DNA from: a bacterium | GTDB taxonomy: Bacteria > Actinomycetota > Thermoleophilia > Solirubrobacterales > Solirubrobacteraceae | DNA length: 36,453 nt | Reading direction: 5' to 3' | Assembly: GCA_021323635.1 (NCBI GenBank) | Contig: JAJPKQ010000016.1 | Location: forward strand, 1-36,453 | Part shown: one piece after another, positions 8,021 to 15,473 of the stretch | How the letters are laid out: each line of letters starts with the position of its first letter | Position numbering within the stretch: position 1 is the stretch's first letter | Made by a program: the position numbers and the translations under genes | The notes under the pieces: model-generated | The model's database searches: none | Told to the model about the DNA's origin: nothing | What the model saw: only the letters and a program-made list of their open reading frames with translations

Positions 8021-8455
8021 CTAGCCCGGCGCGCGCTCTTGGTGGCGGGGCAGCCCGTCGTCGGGAAGCTCCTCCCAGGAGGCGGCGTAGGCGACGAACT
8101 GATGCGCGGAGGGCCGGATCCCGGGGTCGCCTTCGATCGCCCCCAGTCGCACTGCAAGACGCTCCGGCTCGCCACCCTGCCCGGCGCGCCGGCGCGAGAA
8201 GAGCGCCGATCCGCAGCGCGCGCAGAACCACTTCTCGGCGCCACCCTCAGGCCGCCACGCACTCAGATGCTCAGCGCCGGCGATCACCTGGAAGGATCCC
8301 TCTGCAACGCGCGCGTTTGCCGAGGCGGCGGTGCCGGTGCGGCGCTGGCAGCGCGTGCAATGGCAGTATGAGGCATCAAGCAGCGGAGATGTGATCTCAA
8401 AGCGCACCGCCCCGCAGCCGCAGGCCCCGCGCAGCGGCGGTGGGGTCGCTGTCAT
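8021..8455 (-). CDS. GFA/CENP-V fold zinc protein
   Basis: The 144-residue protein belongs to the family named after glutathione-dependent formaldehyde-activating enzyme (Gfa); most members have unproven substrates. The zinc ligands are all present: CGC at 12-14, CHCTRC at 31-36 and FCARCG at 77-82, in the spacing typical of the beta-tent fold. The length is normal. The ATG at 8455 has no clear ribosome-binding site and lies 23 bases after the stop of the ECF S-component fusion, so it may be read through from the B12 operon, though nothing links its function to B12. Confidence 0.88.
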   Translation of the reverse strand: MTATPPPLRGACGCGAVRFEITSPLLDASYCHCTRCQRRTGTAASANARVAEGSFQVIAGAEHLSAWRPEGGAEKWFCARCGSALFSRRRAGQGGEPERLAVRLGAIEGDPGIRPSAHQFVAYAASWEELPDDGLPRHQERAPG

Positions 8456-8478
8456 TGCCGCATCGTATCGCCGCTGCC

Positions 8479-10302
8479 TCAGCGCGCCTGCGGCGCCTGG
8501 AGCATCGCAAGCGCGCGCTGCCCGAGCGCGCGCAGCGACTCAGAGAGCGCTGCGGAGAGCGCGAGCGCGCTTGGGGCGACGTTCTGTGAGCCGCCTGCGA
8601 AGAGCGCCGGGGGGCGTGTGTGCGGTGGCATCGCCGCCGCTGCACCCCCGCCGCCGCCCGCCGCCGCAGGCGCGCTGTGGCTGCTTTCTGTCGCTATTGC
8701 CGCAGTGCTCTGCGCAGCTTCGCCGCGTGTGCCGTCGCCGGCTTCTGCGCCGATCGGCGCGCCGATCGGCAGCGGACGGGAGGCAAGCGCGGGCAGGACC
8801 TCCGCGGTCACCCACACCGGCGTCTGGCTGCTTTCGCGCGAGTAGCGGAAGGCGCCGTCCGGCTCCTGGAGTGAGAGCAGGTAGGAGAGAGCGCTGCGTC
8901 CCCCTGCCCGTGCCAGCGAGCCACCCTGCACCCCGACGGCGTCAAGGCCCTGCAGCGCCCAGGCGGTCGATTGGCTGTTTGCTTCCCCGCCTGCTTCCTG
9001 GGGGAAGCCGCCATCGCCGCCCTGCAGCGCGCGCAGATAGGCGATCGCATGCGCGACGATGGGCCCTGAGCGTACACCTGCGGCGGCAAGCGCCTCAAGC
9101 ACAGCGCCGGTGTCGTCAGCATCGGAGCGCGCCCCGCCGCCCGCGCTGCGCGCTCCATAGGAGAAGCCGCCGTCGCTGCCCTGCTGGCCTTCAAGCCAGC
9201 GCGCGAGCCGCTGGATTGCCGGGCTCTCTTGCGCGATTCCCGCTGCGCGCAGGGCGAGGATCGCAAAGGCGCTCAGGTTGACCTGCTCTGAGATCGAGCC
9301 GTCCGGCGCCTGCGCGGCAAGCAGCTCAGACTCGAGGTTGCGCGCGCCCAGGGCGCGCGCATCAAGCCCGCAGGCGTGAAGGGCGAGCATCGTGCGCTCG
9401 ATGTCGCCCGGGCCTTCGAGCGAGGCGGCACCCGCGCGCAGCGCCTGCGGCAGCGAGTGGCCGTCGCGCGCAAGCCTCGCCGGATCGCGGCCTGCGCCGG
9501 CAAGCCCGATCGCCGCCCAGGCGCTGTAGAGCTCGCTTTCGGCTGCTCCCGGCGCTTGGCCGAAGCCACCGCTCGGCCCCTGCGCGCGTTCGAGGTAGGC
9601 GCGCCCGCGTGCAAGCGCGCTGGCGGTCGCTGTGGCGCGGGCGGCCGGCGGCGCCACCGCGAAGGCCATCAGCAGCGCGCACAGCGCGCCTGAAACGGGC
9701 AGCCATTCGACGTGCAGACGCCTCCGCACGCGCGCGAGCACTGCCGCGAGCTCAGGGGCGAAGGCAAGACCGAAGAGGAACGTCGCAACGACGTCCGTGA
9801 GGTCGAATGGCAGCCCTTCGGCCACGCGCGCCAGATAGGCGGAAGGCGTGTAGATGCCACCGAGCGAGAAGACGTAGAGGTTCATGATCTCCTTTGCGAT
9901 CGCCGCCGAGAGAGCACAGGCTCCCGCCAGCGCCACGCGTGGCATGCGCCGGCCGCTGAGCGACCCCGCAAGCGCTCCCAGCAGCCCGACCAGCCCCCAG
10001 GCCGCCATCTGCCAGGGCGTGTAAGGGCCCTCGCCGAGCAGGATGTTTGAGGCGAGCATGCCGAGGGCGCCGACTGTGAACCCCTCCAAGGGCCCGAGGG
10101 CAAAGCCGCAGGTGAAGGTCATCGCGGTGATCGGCTTCACCTCCGGCAGTGCCGCGAAGGCATCGCGCCCGAGCGCCGCAAGCGCCGCCAGCGTGGCGAC
10201 CAGCGCAATCGTCCGCGCCGAGGGGCGTGAGCGCTCAAAGGCTGCCCAGCCGACGCCCAGCACGAGCGCGACCACTACAAAGGAGGCAAGCGGCCAGCTC
10301 AC
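8479..10302 (-). CDS. ECF S component fused to an alpha/alpha-toroid (transcobalamin alpha-like) domain
   Basis: This is the predicted substrate-binding subunit of a B12 importer, 607 residues. Residues 1-195 are an integral-membrane S component with five to six hydrophobic helices and the conserved-looking LPEVKPITA, LGPLEGF and GEGPYTPWQMAAWG stretches. A further helix at about 201-220 would lead to the outside. Residues about 225-508 are prenyltransferase/squalene-cyclase-type repeats (each with a Q-x-x-DGGF or DGSI-like turn, at about 241, 331, 373, 427 and 479), an alpha/alpha barrel like that of intrinsic factor and transcobalamin. The last 100 residues are Ala/Gly/Ser-rich. GTG 10302 overlaps the ATPase stop as GTGA. 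Substrate inferred from the riboswitch. Confidence 0.85.
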   Translation of the reverse strand: MSWPLASFVVVALVLGVGWAAFERSRPSARTIALVATLAALAALGRDAFAALPEVKPITAMTFTCGFALGPLEGFTVGALGMLASNILLGEGPYTPWQMAAWGLVGLLGALAGSLSGRRMPRVALAGACALSAAIAKEIMNLYVFSLGGIYTPSAYLARVAEGLPFDLTDVVATFLFGLAFAPELAAVLARVRRRLHVEWLPVSGALCALLMAFAVAPPAARATATASALARGRAYLERAQGPSGGFGQAPGAAESELYSAWAAIGLAGAGRDPARLARDGHSLPQALRAGAASLEGPGDIERTMLALHACGLDARALGARNLESELLAAQAPDGSISEQVNLSAFAILALRAAGIAQESPAIQRLARWLEGQQGSDGGFSYGARSAGGGARSDADDTGAVLEALAAAGVRSGPIVAHAIAYLRALQGGDGGFPQEAGGEANSQSTAWALQGLDAVGVQGGSLARAGGRSALSYLLSLQEPDGAFRYSRESSQTPVWVTAEVLPALASRPLPIGAPIGAEAGDGTRGEAAQSTAAIATESSHSAPAAAGGGGGAAAAMPPHTRPPALFAGGSQNVAPSALALSAALSESLRALGQRALAMLQAPQAR

Positions 10303-11990
10303 CTCAGGCCCTCCTCCTGTGCCGCCACGCCGTCTCGCTGGGGCTGCTCCTCAGCGAGCTCCCTCAGCAGCGCAGCCCCCTGCGCGGGCAGCAGCGGCGT
10401 CTGCTCCTCTGCGCAGTCGGCAAAGGTGCGCGCGATCTCGGTCGCGAAGTACCAGCCGCCCGCAAGCAGCTCGCTTGCGGGGCCATCAGCGATGACCCTG
10501 CCATCAGCCATCATCACCACACGCTCGGCGAGAGCCGCGGCCAGCTGCGGGTCGTGGGTGGCGAGGATCACCGCCTGTCCTTGTGCCGCGCGCGCGTGCA
10601 GCTCGGCGATGAGCGCCGCGCGCGCGCTCCCGTCCATCCCACGCGTGGGCTCGTCGAGCGCGAGCACCGCCGGGGGCTCGGGCGCGTCGCAGACGATCGC
10701 AAGCGCCAGGCGCTGGCGCTGACCGCCGGATAGGTCGCGCGGGTTGCGCGCTGCAAGGTCGCTCAGGCGCTGGGAGGCCAGCGCCGCGGGCGAGGCCTCT
10801 TCGCAGACGCGCTCGTGGATCAGGTAGTCGTTCGGGCTCTGAAGCATCAGCGCGACGCGGCCGGCGCAGCTGATGCGCCCGCGCGTGGGCTCAAGCAGCC
10901 CCGCTGCGTGGCGCAGCAGGGTGGACTTGCCGGCGCCGTTTCGCCCCATCAGCGCCACCCGCTCCCCGGCGGCGACGCGCAGCGTTGCGCCGCAGAGAAT
11001 CGCCGGTCCCTCTCGAAGCTCGTGCCAGACCGAGTCAAGGGCGAGGACGGGCTGCTGCGGATCTCCCGCCGGCGCCCGTGGCGGACGCCTCGCCTGCGCG
11101 CGGGCGCGCGGCTGCTTGACGGCGCCAGCGGCAATCGCGGCAAGCTGCGTGCGCGCCTCCTTGACGCCCACCGGCAGCGGCGCCTGTCCGGCAAGCGAGA
11201 AGGCAAGCGCCGCGGGCGGGAGCAGCTGTGGGGCAGAGCGCGCGGCGTGCTTTAGGAAGGCGTGCGGATCGCCGCAGAAGGCAAGCTCGCCGCCCTCAAG
11301 GGCGATCACCCGATCAGCATCGGCCAGCACGCGCTCGCTGCGATGCTCAGAGAGCAGGACCGTGAGGCCGAAGTCGCGGTTCAGCCGCCGCAGCAGCCCG
11401 ATCAGCTCGTCGCCTGCCACCGGGTCAAGCTGTGAGGTGGGCTCGTCGAGGAGCGCGAGGCGCGGCCTGCCGATCAGCGCCGCAGCGAGCGCAACCCGCT
11501 GGGCCTCGCCGCCGGAGAGGCCTGTGGTTGCTCGATCGAGAAGGTCGTCGATCGCAAGCGCCAGCGCGACCTCCTCGATCGCGAGCGCTGCGGCTGCGCC
11601 GCGCAAGCCCCTGCCCTCGGCGGCCAGCGCCAGCTCCCCGTGCACGGTTGAGCAGATCAGCTGCGTCTCGGGGTCCTGGAAGAGCACACCCACGTGGCGA
11701 CCGAGCAGGGCGGGCGGGGTGGTGCGCGTGTCCTGCCCACAGACAAGCACGCGCCCGGCAAAGGCGCCGCCGTGGAAGTGGGGCACAAGGCCGCAGGCTG
11801 CGCGCAGGAGCGTCGACTTGCCGGCGCCCGTTCCGCCCACCAGCAGGCAGAGCTCGCCTGCAGGCAGCGTCAGCTGCAGCCCCTGCAGCGCCGGCTCAGC
11901 GGCGCCTGGGTAGGTGTAGGTGAGCCCTTCGCATGTGAGCGCCGGCGCGCGTGGCTGCAGCGATCCCTGCGCTTGTTGGCGCCGCGACAC
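10299..11990 (-). CDS. ECF transporter ATPase, two fused nucleotide-binding domains (EcfA-like)
   Basis: The 563-residue protein would power the ECF importer from the cytoplasmic side. Two complete ABC domains are seen. The first has Walker A GGTGAGKST (52-60), a Q-loop near 104, signature LSGGE (158-162), Walker B LLDEP (180-184) and H-loop His216. The second has Walker A GRNGAGKST (349-357), a Q-loop near 384, signature LSGGQ (420-424), Walker B ALDEP (444-448) and His479. In many ECF systems these are separate EcfA1 and EcfA2 proteins; here they are one chain. GTG 11990 directly follows the EcfT stop, and the 3' end overlaps the S-component start by four bases, so all are translationally linked. 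Confidence 0.93.
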   Translation of the reverse strand: MSRRQQAQGSLQPRAPALTCEGLTYTYPGAAEPALQGLQLTLPAGELCLLVGGTGAGKSTLLRAACGLVPHFHGGAFAGRVLVCGQDTRTTPPALLGRHVGVLFQDPETQLICSTVHGELALAAEGRGLRGAAAALAIEEVALALAIDDLLDRATTGLSGGEAQRVALAAALIGRPRLALLDEPTSQLDPVAGDELIGLLRRLNRDFGLTVLLSEHRSERVLADADRVIALEGGELAFCGDPHAFLKHAARSAPQLLPPAALAFSLAGQAPLPVGVKEARTQLAAIAAGAVKQPRARAQARRPPRAPAGDPQQPVLALDSVWHELREGPAILCGATLRVAAGERVALMGRNGAGKSTLLRHAAGLLEPTRGRISCAGRVALMLQSPNDYLIHERVCEEASPAALASQRLSDLAARNPRDLSGGQRQRLALAIVCDAPEPPAVLALDEPTRGMDGSARAALIAELHARAAQGQAVILATHDPQLAAALAERVVMMADGRVIADGPASELLAGGWYFATEIARTFADCAEEQTPLLPAQGAALLRELAEEQPQRDGVAAQEEGLR

Positions 11991-12995
11991 CTAGCGAGCC
12001 TCCCCGGCGGCGCTGAGCACAGCGCGCCTGCCTGCCGCAGCGCCCGCGCTGCGCGGCACGATCCCGCGGCGATCGGCGAACGGCGCGAGCATCAGTGCGC
12101 AGATGCCCGCGCCGACTGCTGCGGTCCCCGCTGCGATCGGCGCCTGCGCCAGCGGATAGGCGACGTAGCGGTCGAGGCCTGAGAGCTGCGCGCCGGCCAC
12201 AAGCGCGAGCAGCGAGCCCGCTGAGCCTAGGAACGCGAGCTCGTGGCGGGAGAGCGCGCGGTGGGGTGAGCCGCGCAAGCGCTCTGGCGCGCGGCGCAGC
12301 GGGTCGCCCAGGCGCCGGGGCGCTTGCGGGTGCTGGTCGGCTGCCCCGCGCAGCTCGAGGGTCGCGGCGACCTCGAGCGCGCGGTCGAGCGCGCTGGTGA
12401 GCGTTGCGCGCAGGATCAGCGCCTGAGCGCGCCGACGTCCGAGGCGCTGCGGTCGCGTCTGCAGCGCCTGCGCAAAGCGCGCGCTGTCTGCGGCAAGCAG
12501 CGGGATCATGCGCAGCGCAAGCGTCGCGGTCAGAGCCGAGCGCGCGGTTGCCCTGCGTGCGCCCGCAAGCAGCTGATCGGGGTCGACCGCCCCGGCAAAG
12601 AGCGCGCAGCCGAGGGTCACGGCCGTGACCTTGAGCGCGATCACGACGCCATAGAGCAGCGCCTCGACGCTCAGATCACCCTGGCCGAAGGGGCCGAGGT
12701 CACCGAGGCGGGCGAAGATCGTGATCCCCTCTCTGGAGACCAGTACGTTGACGATCACGATCGAGATGTCCAGATAGAGCGTGGCGCGCAATGTGCGCGC
12801 CAGGCGCCGCAGCAGCCCGGAGGCCACGCCGGCAAGCACGATCGAGAGGTCCAGCAGCGCAAGCAGGAGCGGATGAGAGAGCACGAGCGCGCTTGCCAGC
12901 AGCGATGCGCACCAGAGCGCGCCGATGCTCGCGCGGGTGGCGTGCAGCGGGCTTGCGAGGCGCTGGTAGGAAAGCGCCAGTCGACTTGCGCTCAT
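11991..12995 (-). CDS. ECF transporter T component (EcfT/CbiQ family)
   Basis: This 334-residue integral membrane subunit couples the ATPase to the S component. The start is ATG 12995, whose ATGA overlaps the stop of the lipoprotein gene; a longer frame from 13127 is overlap artefact. The protein has hydrophobic helices at about 35-70, 75-90, 115-140 and two near 255-315. The cytoplasmic coupling region carries LALRMIPLLAAD and LELRGAA, the latter at the position of the Ala-Arg-Gly type motif of the family. The stop TAG touches the GTG of the ATPase gene. Confidence 0.88.
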   Translation of the reverse strand: MSASRLALSYQRLASPLHATRASIGALWCASLLASALVLSHPLLLALLDLSIVLAGVASGLLRRLARTLRATLYLDISIVIVNVLVSREGITIFARLGDLGPFGQGDLSVEALLYGVVIALKVTAVTLGCALFAGAVDPDQLLAGARRATARSALTATLALRMIPLLAADSARFAQALQTRPQRLGRRRAQALILRATLTSALDRALEVAATLELRGAADQHPQAPRRLGDPLRRAPERLRGSPHRALSRHELAFLGSAGSLLALVAGAQLSGLDRYVAYPLAQAPIAAGTAAVGAGICALMLAPFADRRGIVPRSAGAAAGRRAVLSAAGEAR

Positions 12996-13930
12996 CGCTG
13001 CTCGGGCAGCGGGATGATCGAGCCCTGCGAGCTGATGGCGATCGCGAAGTGGTTGCGCAGATCCGCTTCGCTGAGCGCCTGGGCGGCAAGCAGCGCGCCT
13101 TCTGCATCGGTCCCGGTGAGCACCCACAGCGGTTCCTCGCCCGGGTAGCGCACCGCGGCAAGCAGCCCCGCGCTGCCGCGCAGGACCTGTACGACCTGGC
13201 CGCGGACGCCGAGCAGCTCGATCGCCTTGCCGCCTTCTGCGATGCGCGCATAGACGCCGCTTGCCGAGGGCCCGCGGGTCAACGCCGAGGTTGCAGGCAG
13301 AACCCGAACAGCGCTCCAGGGGCCGACCGCCAAGCGCAGGGTGTCGGGCGTTTCGCCACCCGGTCCCACAGCGGAGACGCCCGCGGGGATGCCGAGCGCG
13401 TCGATGCGCTTGATCACCGTCCGGCAGGCTCTGCTTTCAACTTCGGCGCATTCGATCCGGATCGGTAGGTGCTTGCCTTCGATGCCGTTGCGGAAGGGCT
13501 CCGGATAGGAGCCGACGACCGCGGGCGTTTGCTCGGCCGCGCCCCAGTCGTGGAGGTCCCACCAGATCACCTCGCCGGCGCGCAGCTTCGTCTCCGCCGC
13601 TCCCTTCGGCGCTTCGCTGCCGTTGACGTAATAGAACCAATCGCGTGGTTCGCCGTCTGATTCGTGGCCTCCGGAGAAGCCGTTGATCGACTCCACGAAG
13701 CCGCCGCTGTAGCGGGTGCTGACCGCGTAGCTGCGCATCAGCAGGCTCATGATCGTTTCTTCCCCGACCGCGGTGGGGGTGCTGCGCGGGGGCACGCTCT
13801 GGGCGCCGAAGTTGCGCGTCACGGTGAGGGTGAGAGCGCCGGGCGCCCTGCCGGCGCCAAGGCCGCAGCCTGCAAGCAGGCCGACTGAGGCTGAGGCGCC
13901 AAGCAGGGCTGCGATGCGGCGCGCAGGCAT
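12992..13930 (-). CDS. Lipoprotein with transcobalamin-type beta domain (DUF4430)
   Basis: The 312-residue protein has a lipoprotein signal (lipobox LLAGC, Cys22), so it should be anchored on the outer face of the membrane. Residues about 32-131 match the DUF4430 pattern found in the C-terminal domain of transcobalamin and intrinsic factor: SYAVSTRYSGGFVESINGF, DWFYYVNGSEAPKG, then LRAGEVIWWDLHDW. The remaining ~180 residues form an extra domain I do not recognise. It follows the first beta-domain gene by six bases and overlaps the EcfT start by four. Role inferred: capture of B12 or presentation to the toroid-bearing S component. Confidence 0.82.
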   Translation of the reverse strand: MPARRIAALLGASASVGLLAGCGLGAGRAPGALTLTVTRNFGAQSVPPRSTPTAVGEETIMSLLMRSYAVSTRYSGGFVESINGFSGGHESDGEPRDWFYYVNGSEAPKGAAETKLRAGEVIWWDLHDWGAAEQTPAVVGSYPEPFRNGIEGKHLPIRIECAEVESRACRTVIKRIDALGIPAGVSAVGPGGETPDTLRLAVGPWSAVRVLPATSALTRGPSASGVYARIAEGGKAIELLGVRGQVVQVLRGSAGLLAAVRYPGEEPLWVLTGTDAEGALLAAQALSEADLRNHFAIAISSQGSIIPLPEQR

Positions 13931-13936
13931 CGGGCA

Positions 13937-14683
13937 CTAGCGCACGACGGTCAGGGCAAGCTCGTCGCGGATCGCGCCAGGGGCGCTCACGCGCACCACG
14001 AAGCGCCCGGCTCTGCGCAGATGCACGCGCACGGTCCCTGATGCGCCGACCGTCAGCGCCTTGCCCAGGCCGGCGATCGAGGCTCCCTTGGCGGCGCTGG
14101 GGGCGCCCTTGGCGTTTTCCAGCGAAAGCACGTGCAGGGTGATCGTCTGCCCGACGCGCGCGCGCTTGGGGCCGCGCAGCTCCAGCACGGGCGGGTCGAA
14201 GAGGCCCTGCGGGCACTGCGTTGCGGCTTCCTTCGAGCACTGCGGGAAGAACAGCAGGTGCTCGCCGGCGTGCAGCTTTGCCGAGCAGATGCCGACGGTC
14301 GCCGGCTTGGAGTCGATCCAGAAGGACCAGTAGTAGGGGGATTCGAAGCTGAAGGCTTCGCCGTCGATCGCTTCCACCGAGTAGCCGAGGCCGCTGTAGT
14401 ACTTGCCCTGCCAGCGACCGTGGGTGGCCTGCTGCAGCGCCGCCGCTGCGGTGACGCCGGTGCAGGCATCTTCCGGCTTGCCGGCGGGATCGACGCTTTC
14501 GGACTTGACGCTGATCGCCGTTTCGGCAAGCAGCGTGCGCTTGGCCCCCTCCACGCGGATGAAGACCTTCACGCCACCCTTGGCGGGTGGCTTGGCCTTG
14601 TGCGCGAGGGCGCCGGATGGCAGCAGCAGCGCAAGCGCAAGCGCGCATCCGCAGGTGGAGGCCAAGTGTGAGCGACTGAACAT
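13937..14683 (-). CDS. Exported protein with transcobalamin-type beta domain (DUF4430-like)
   Basis: This is the first gene after the cobalamin riboswitch, 248 residues. A signal peptide (hydrophobic 12-27, cleavage after ALAH/A) lacks a lipobox, so the protein is probably released or loosely held. Residues about 37-147 are DUF4430-like: YYSGLGYSVEAIDGEAF, YYWSFWIDSKPATVGIC, then LHAGEHLLFF. Residues about 164-248 look like an Ig-type beta sandwich (LELRGPKRARVGQTITLHV, later RRAGRFVVRV). The GAGGAAAGGGG ribosome-binding site at 14690-14700 is only about 20 bases beyond the riboswitch, a position where its folding could hide it. Probable role: external B12-binding partner. Confidence 0.8.
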   Translation of the reverse strand: MFSRSHLASTCGCALALALLLPSGALAHKAKPPAKGGVKVFIRVEGAKRTLLAETAISVKSESVDPAGKPEDACTGVTAAAALQQATHGRWQGKYYSGLGYSVEAIDGEAFSFESPYYWSFWIDSKPATVGICSAKLHAGEHLLFFPQCSKEAATQCPQGLFDPPVLELRGPKRARVGQTITLHVLSLENAKGAPSAAKGASIAGLGKALTVGASGTVRVHLRRAGRFVVRVSAPGAIRDELALTVVR

Positions 14684-14721
14684 GAACTACCCCTTTCCTC
14701 GAGGGCTGGCTTTTGGATTTG

Positions 14722-14899
14722 GGCCGGCGGCAGGTCTCCTGGCTCCCGGGCCAACCCTTCGCGCCTTCCCGGCGGCTTGCGCCTGCCAGTGGCTGCCCCT
14801 GCCGGTCGCCTTCAGGCGGGCGGAGCGTTGCGTGGGCATCCCCGGCTACAGTGGCGGGTCCGCGCCGGCCTCACACCGGACTTCCCTTGACCACCGACC
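14722..14899 (-). promoter_or_regulatory. Cobalamin (B12) riboswitch
   Basis: Reading the minus strand, a closing stem pairs 14891-14899 (GGTCGGTGG) with 14722-14730 (CCGCCGGCC), nine pairs including G-U. Inside are GGGAAGTCCGGTGTGAGG, the core GCCACTG (14849-14855), a GGGAAGGCGCGAAGG segment, and the B12 box GAGCCAGGAGACCTGCCG (14728-14745), all in standard order. The five-gene ECF/DUF4430 operon begins 39 bases downstream. No terminator hairpin with a T-run is seen between, so control is probably by masking the ribosome-binding site: CCCTCGAGGAAAGGGG there can fold on itself. Confidence 0.95.
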
Positions 14900-15005
14900 G
14901 ATTCGGCGCCATCCTATCAACGCGGTCCTGCGCGTGGCCTGCGCGCCCGCGGTCGCCCTCTAAAGTGTTGACAGTGCGAGCCTTGCCTGAGCGCGCAGGA
15001 TCCGG

Positions 15006-15464
15006 ATGCAGGCAGCCGATCTAATCAGTCAGGAGCAACCAGCTCGGATGCAACGTGCCAAGCGCATAGCGCTTGCGACGCTGGCAACACTTGTCGCGAT
15101 CAACATTTGGACCGGAGCGCCGCTGCTCGCGGTCTGGGTGGGCTCGCGGGTGGCGCCTGAAAGCGGCACCAGCATGGGCGCGATCGTGCTTGTGCTCGTC
15201 GTGCTGGTGGTGAGCGTGTTCGCCCTTGCGGTGGCGCTCACGCATCTGAACGCCGCCTATGACCGCTTGACCGGGCGCGTGGCGGCAACCCGTCGCGTCG
15301 CGCCGTGGCTGCGCTCGATGCGCGCTGAGCGCAACACGAGCGAGCGCCGGCGTGTGCGCACGAGCGCGGTCGAGCGGCTGGTGATAGTGAGCGTCGTGCT
15401 TGCGGTGCTTGCCTTCGAGGTCTGGTTCTTCTTCTTCGCGCGCTACGCCATTCCAGGCGCTTGA
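15006..15464 (+). CDS. Small membrane protein of unknown function
   Basis: The 152-residue protein has three hydrophobic helices, at about 22-47, 57-83 and 119-148, joined by a basic loop rich in Arg (about 91-118) that should face the cytoplasm. ATG 15006 has an AGGA five bases upstream; ATG 15048 is a possible alternative. I recognise no family. It is followed nine bases later by the FAD oxidase gene on the same strand and may share its transcript. The divergent B12 operon starts on the other side. A TTGACA at 14968-14973 has no matching -10. Confidence 0.6.
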   Translation: MQAADLISQEQPARMQRAKRIALATLATLVAINIWTGAPLLAVWVGSRVAPESGTSMGAIVLVLVVLVVSVFALAVALTHLNAAYDRLTGRVAATRRVAPWLRSMRAERNTSERRRVRTSAVERLVIVSVVLAVLAFEVWFFFFARYAIPGA

Positions 15465-15473
15465 GGGAGCGCC

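Noticed and set aside
12324-13148. 274-residue plus-strand frame opposite the EcfT and lipoprotein genes
   Set aside because: Antisense to genes with clear motifs and overlapping starts; no family resemblance.
14968-14973. TTGACA as a -35 box for the membrane-protein gene at 15006
   Set aside because: No -10-like hexamer lies 16-18 bases downstream, and the distance to the start codon is too short.
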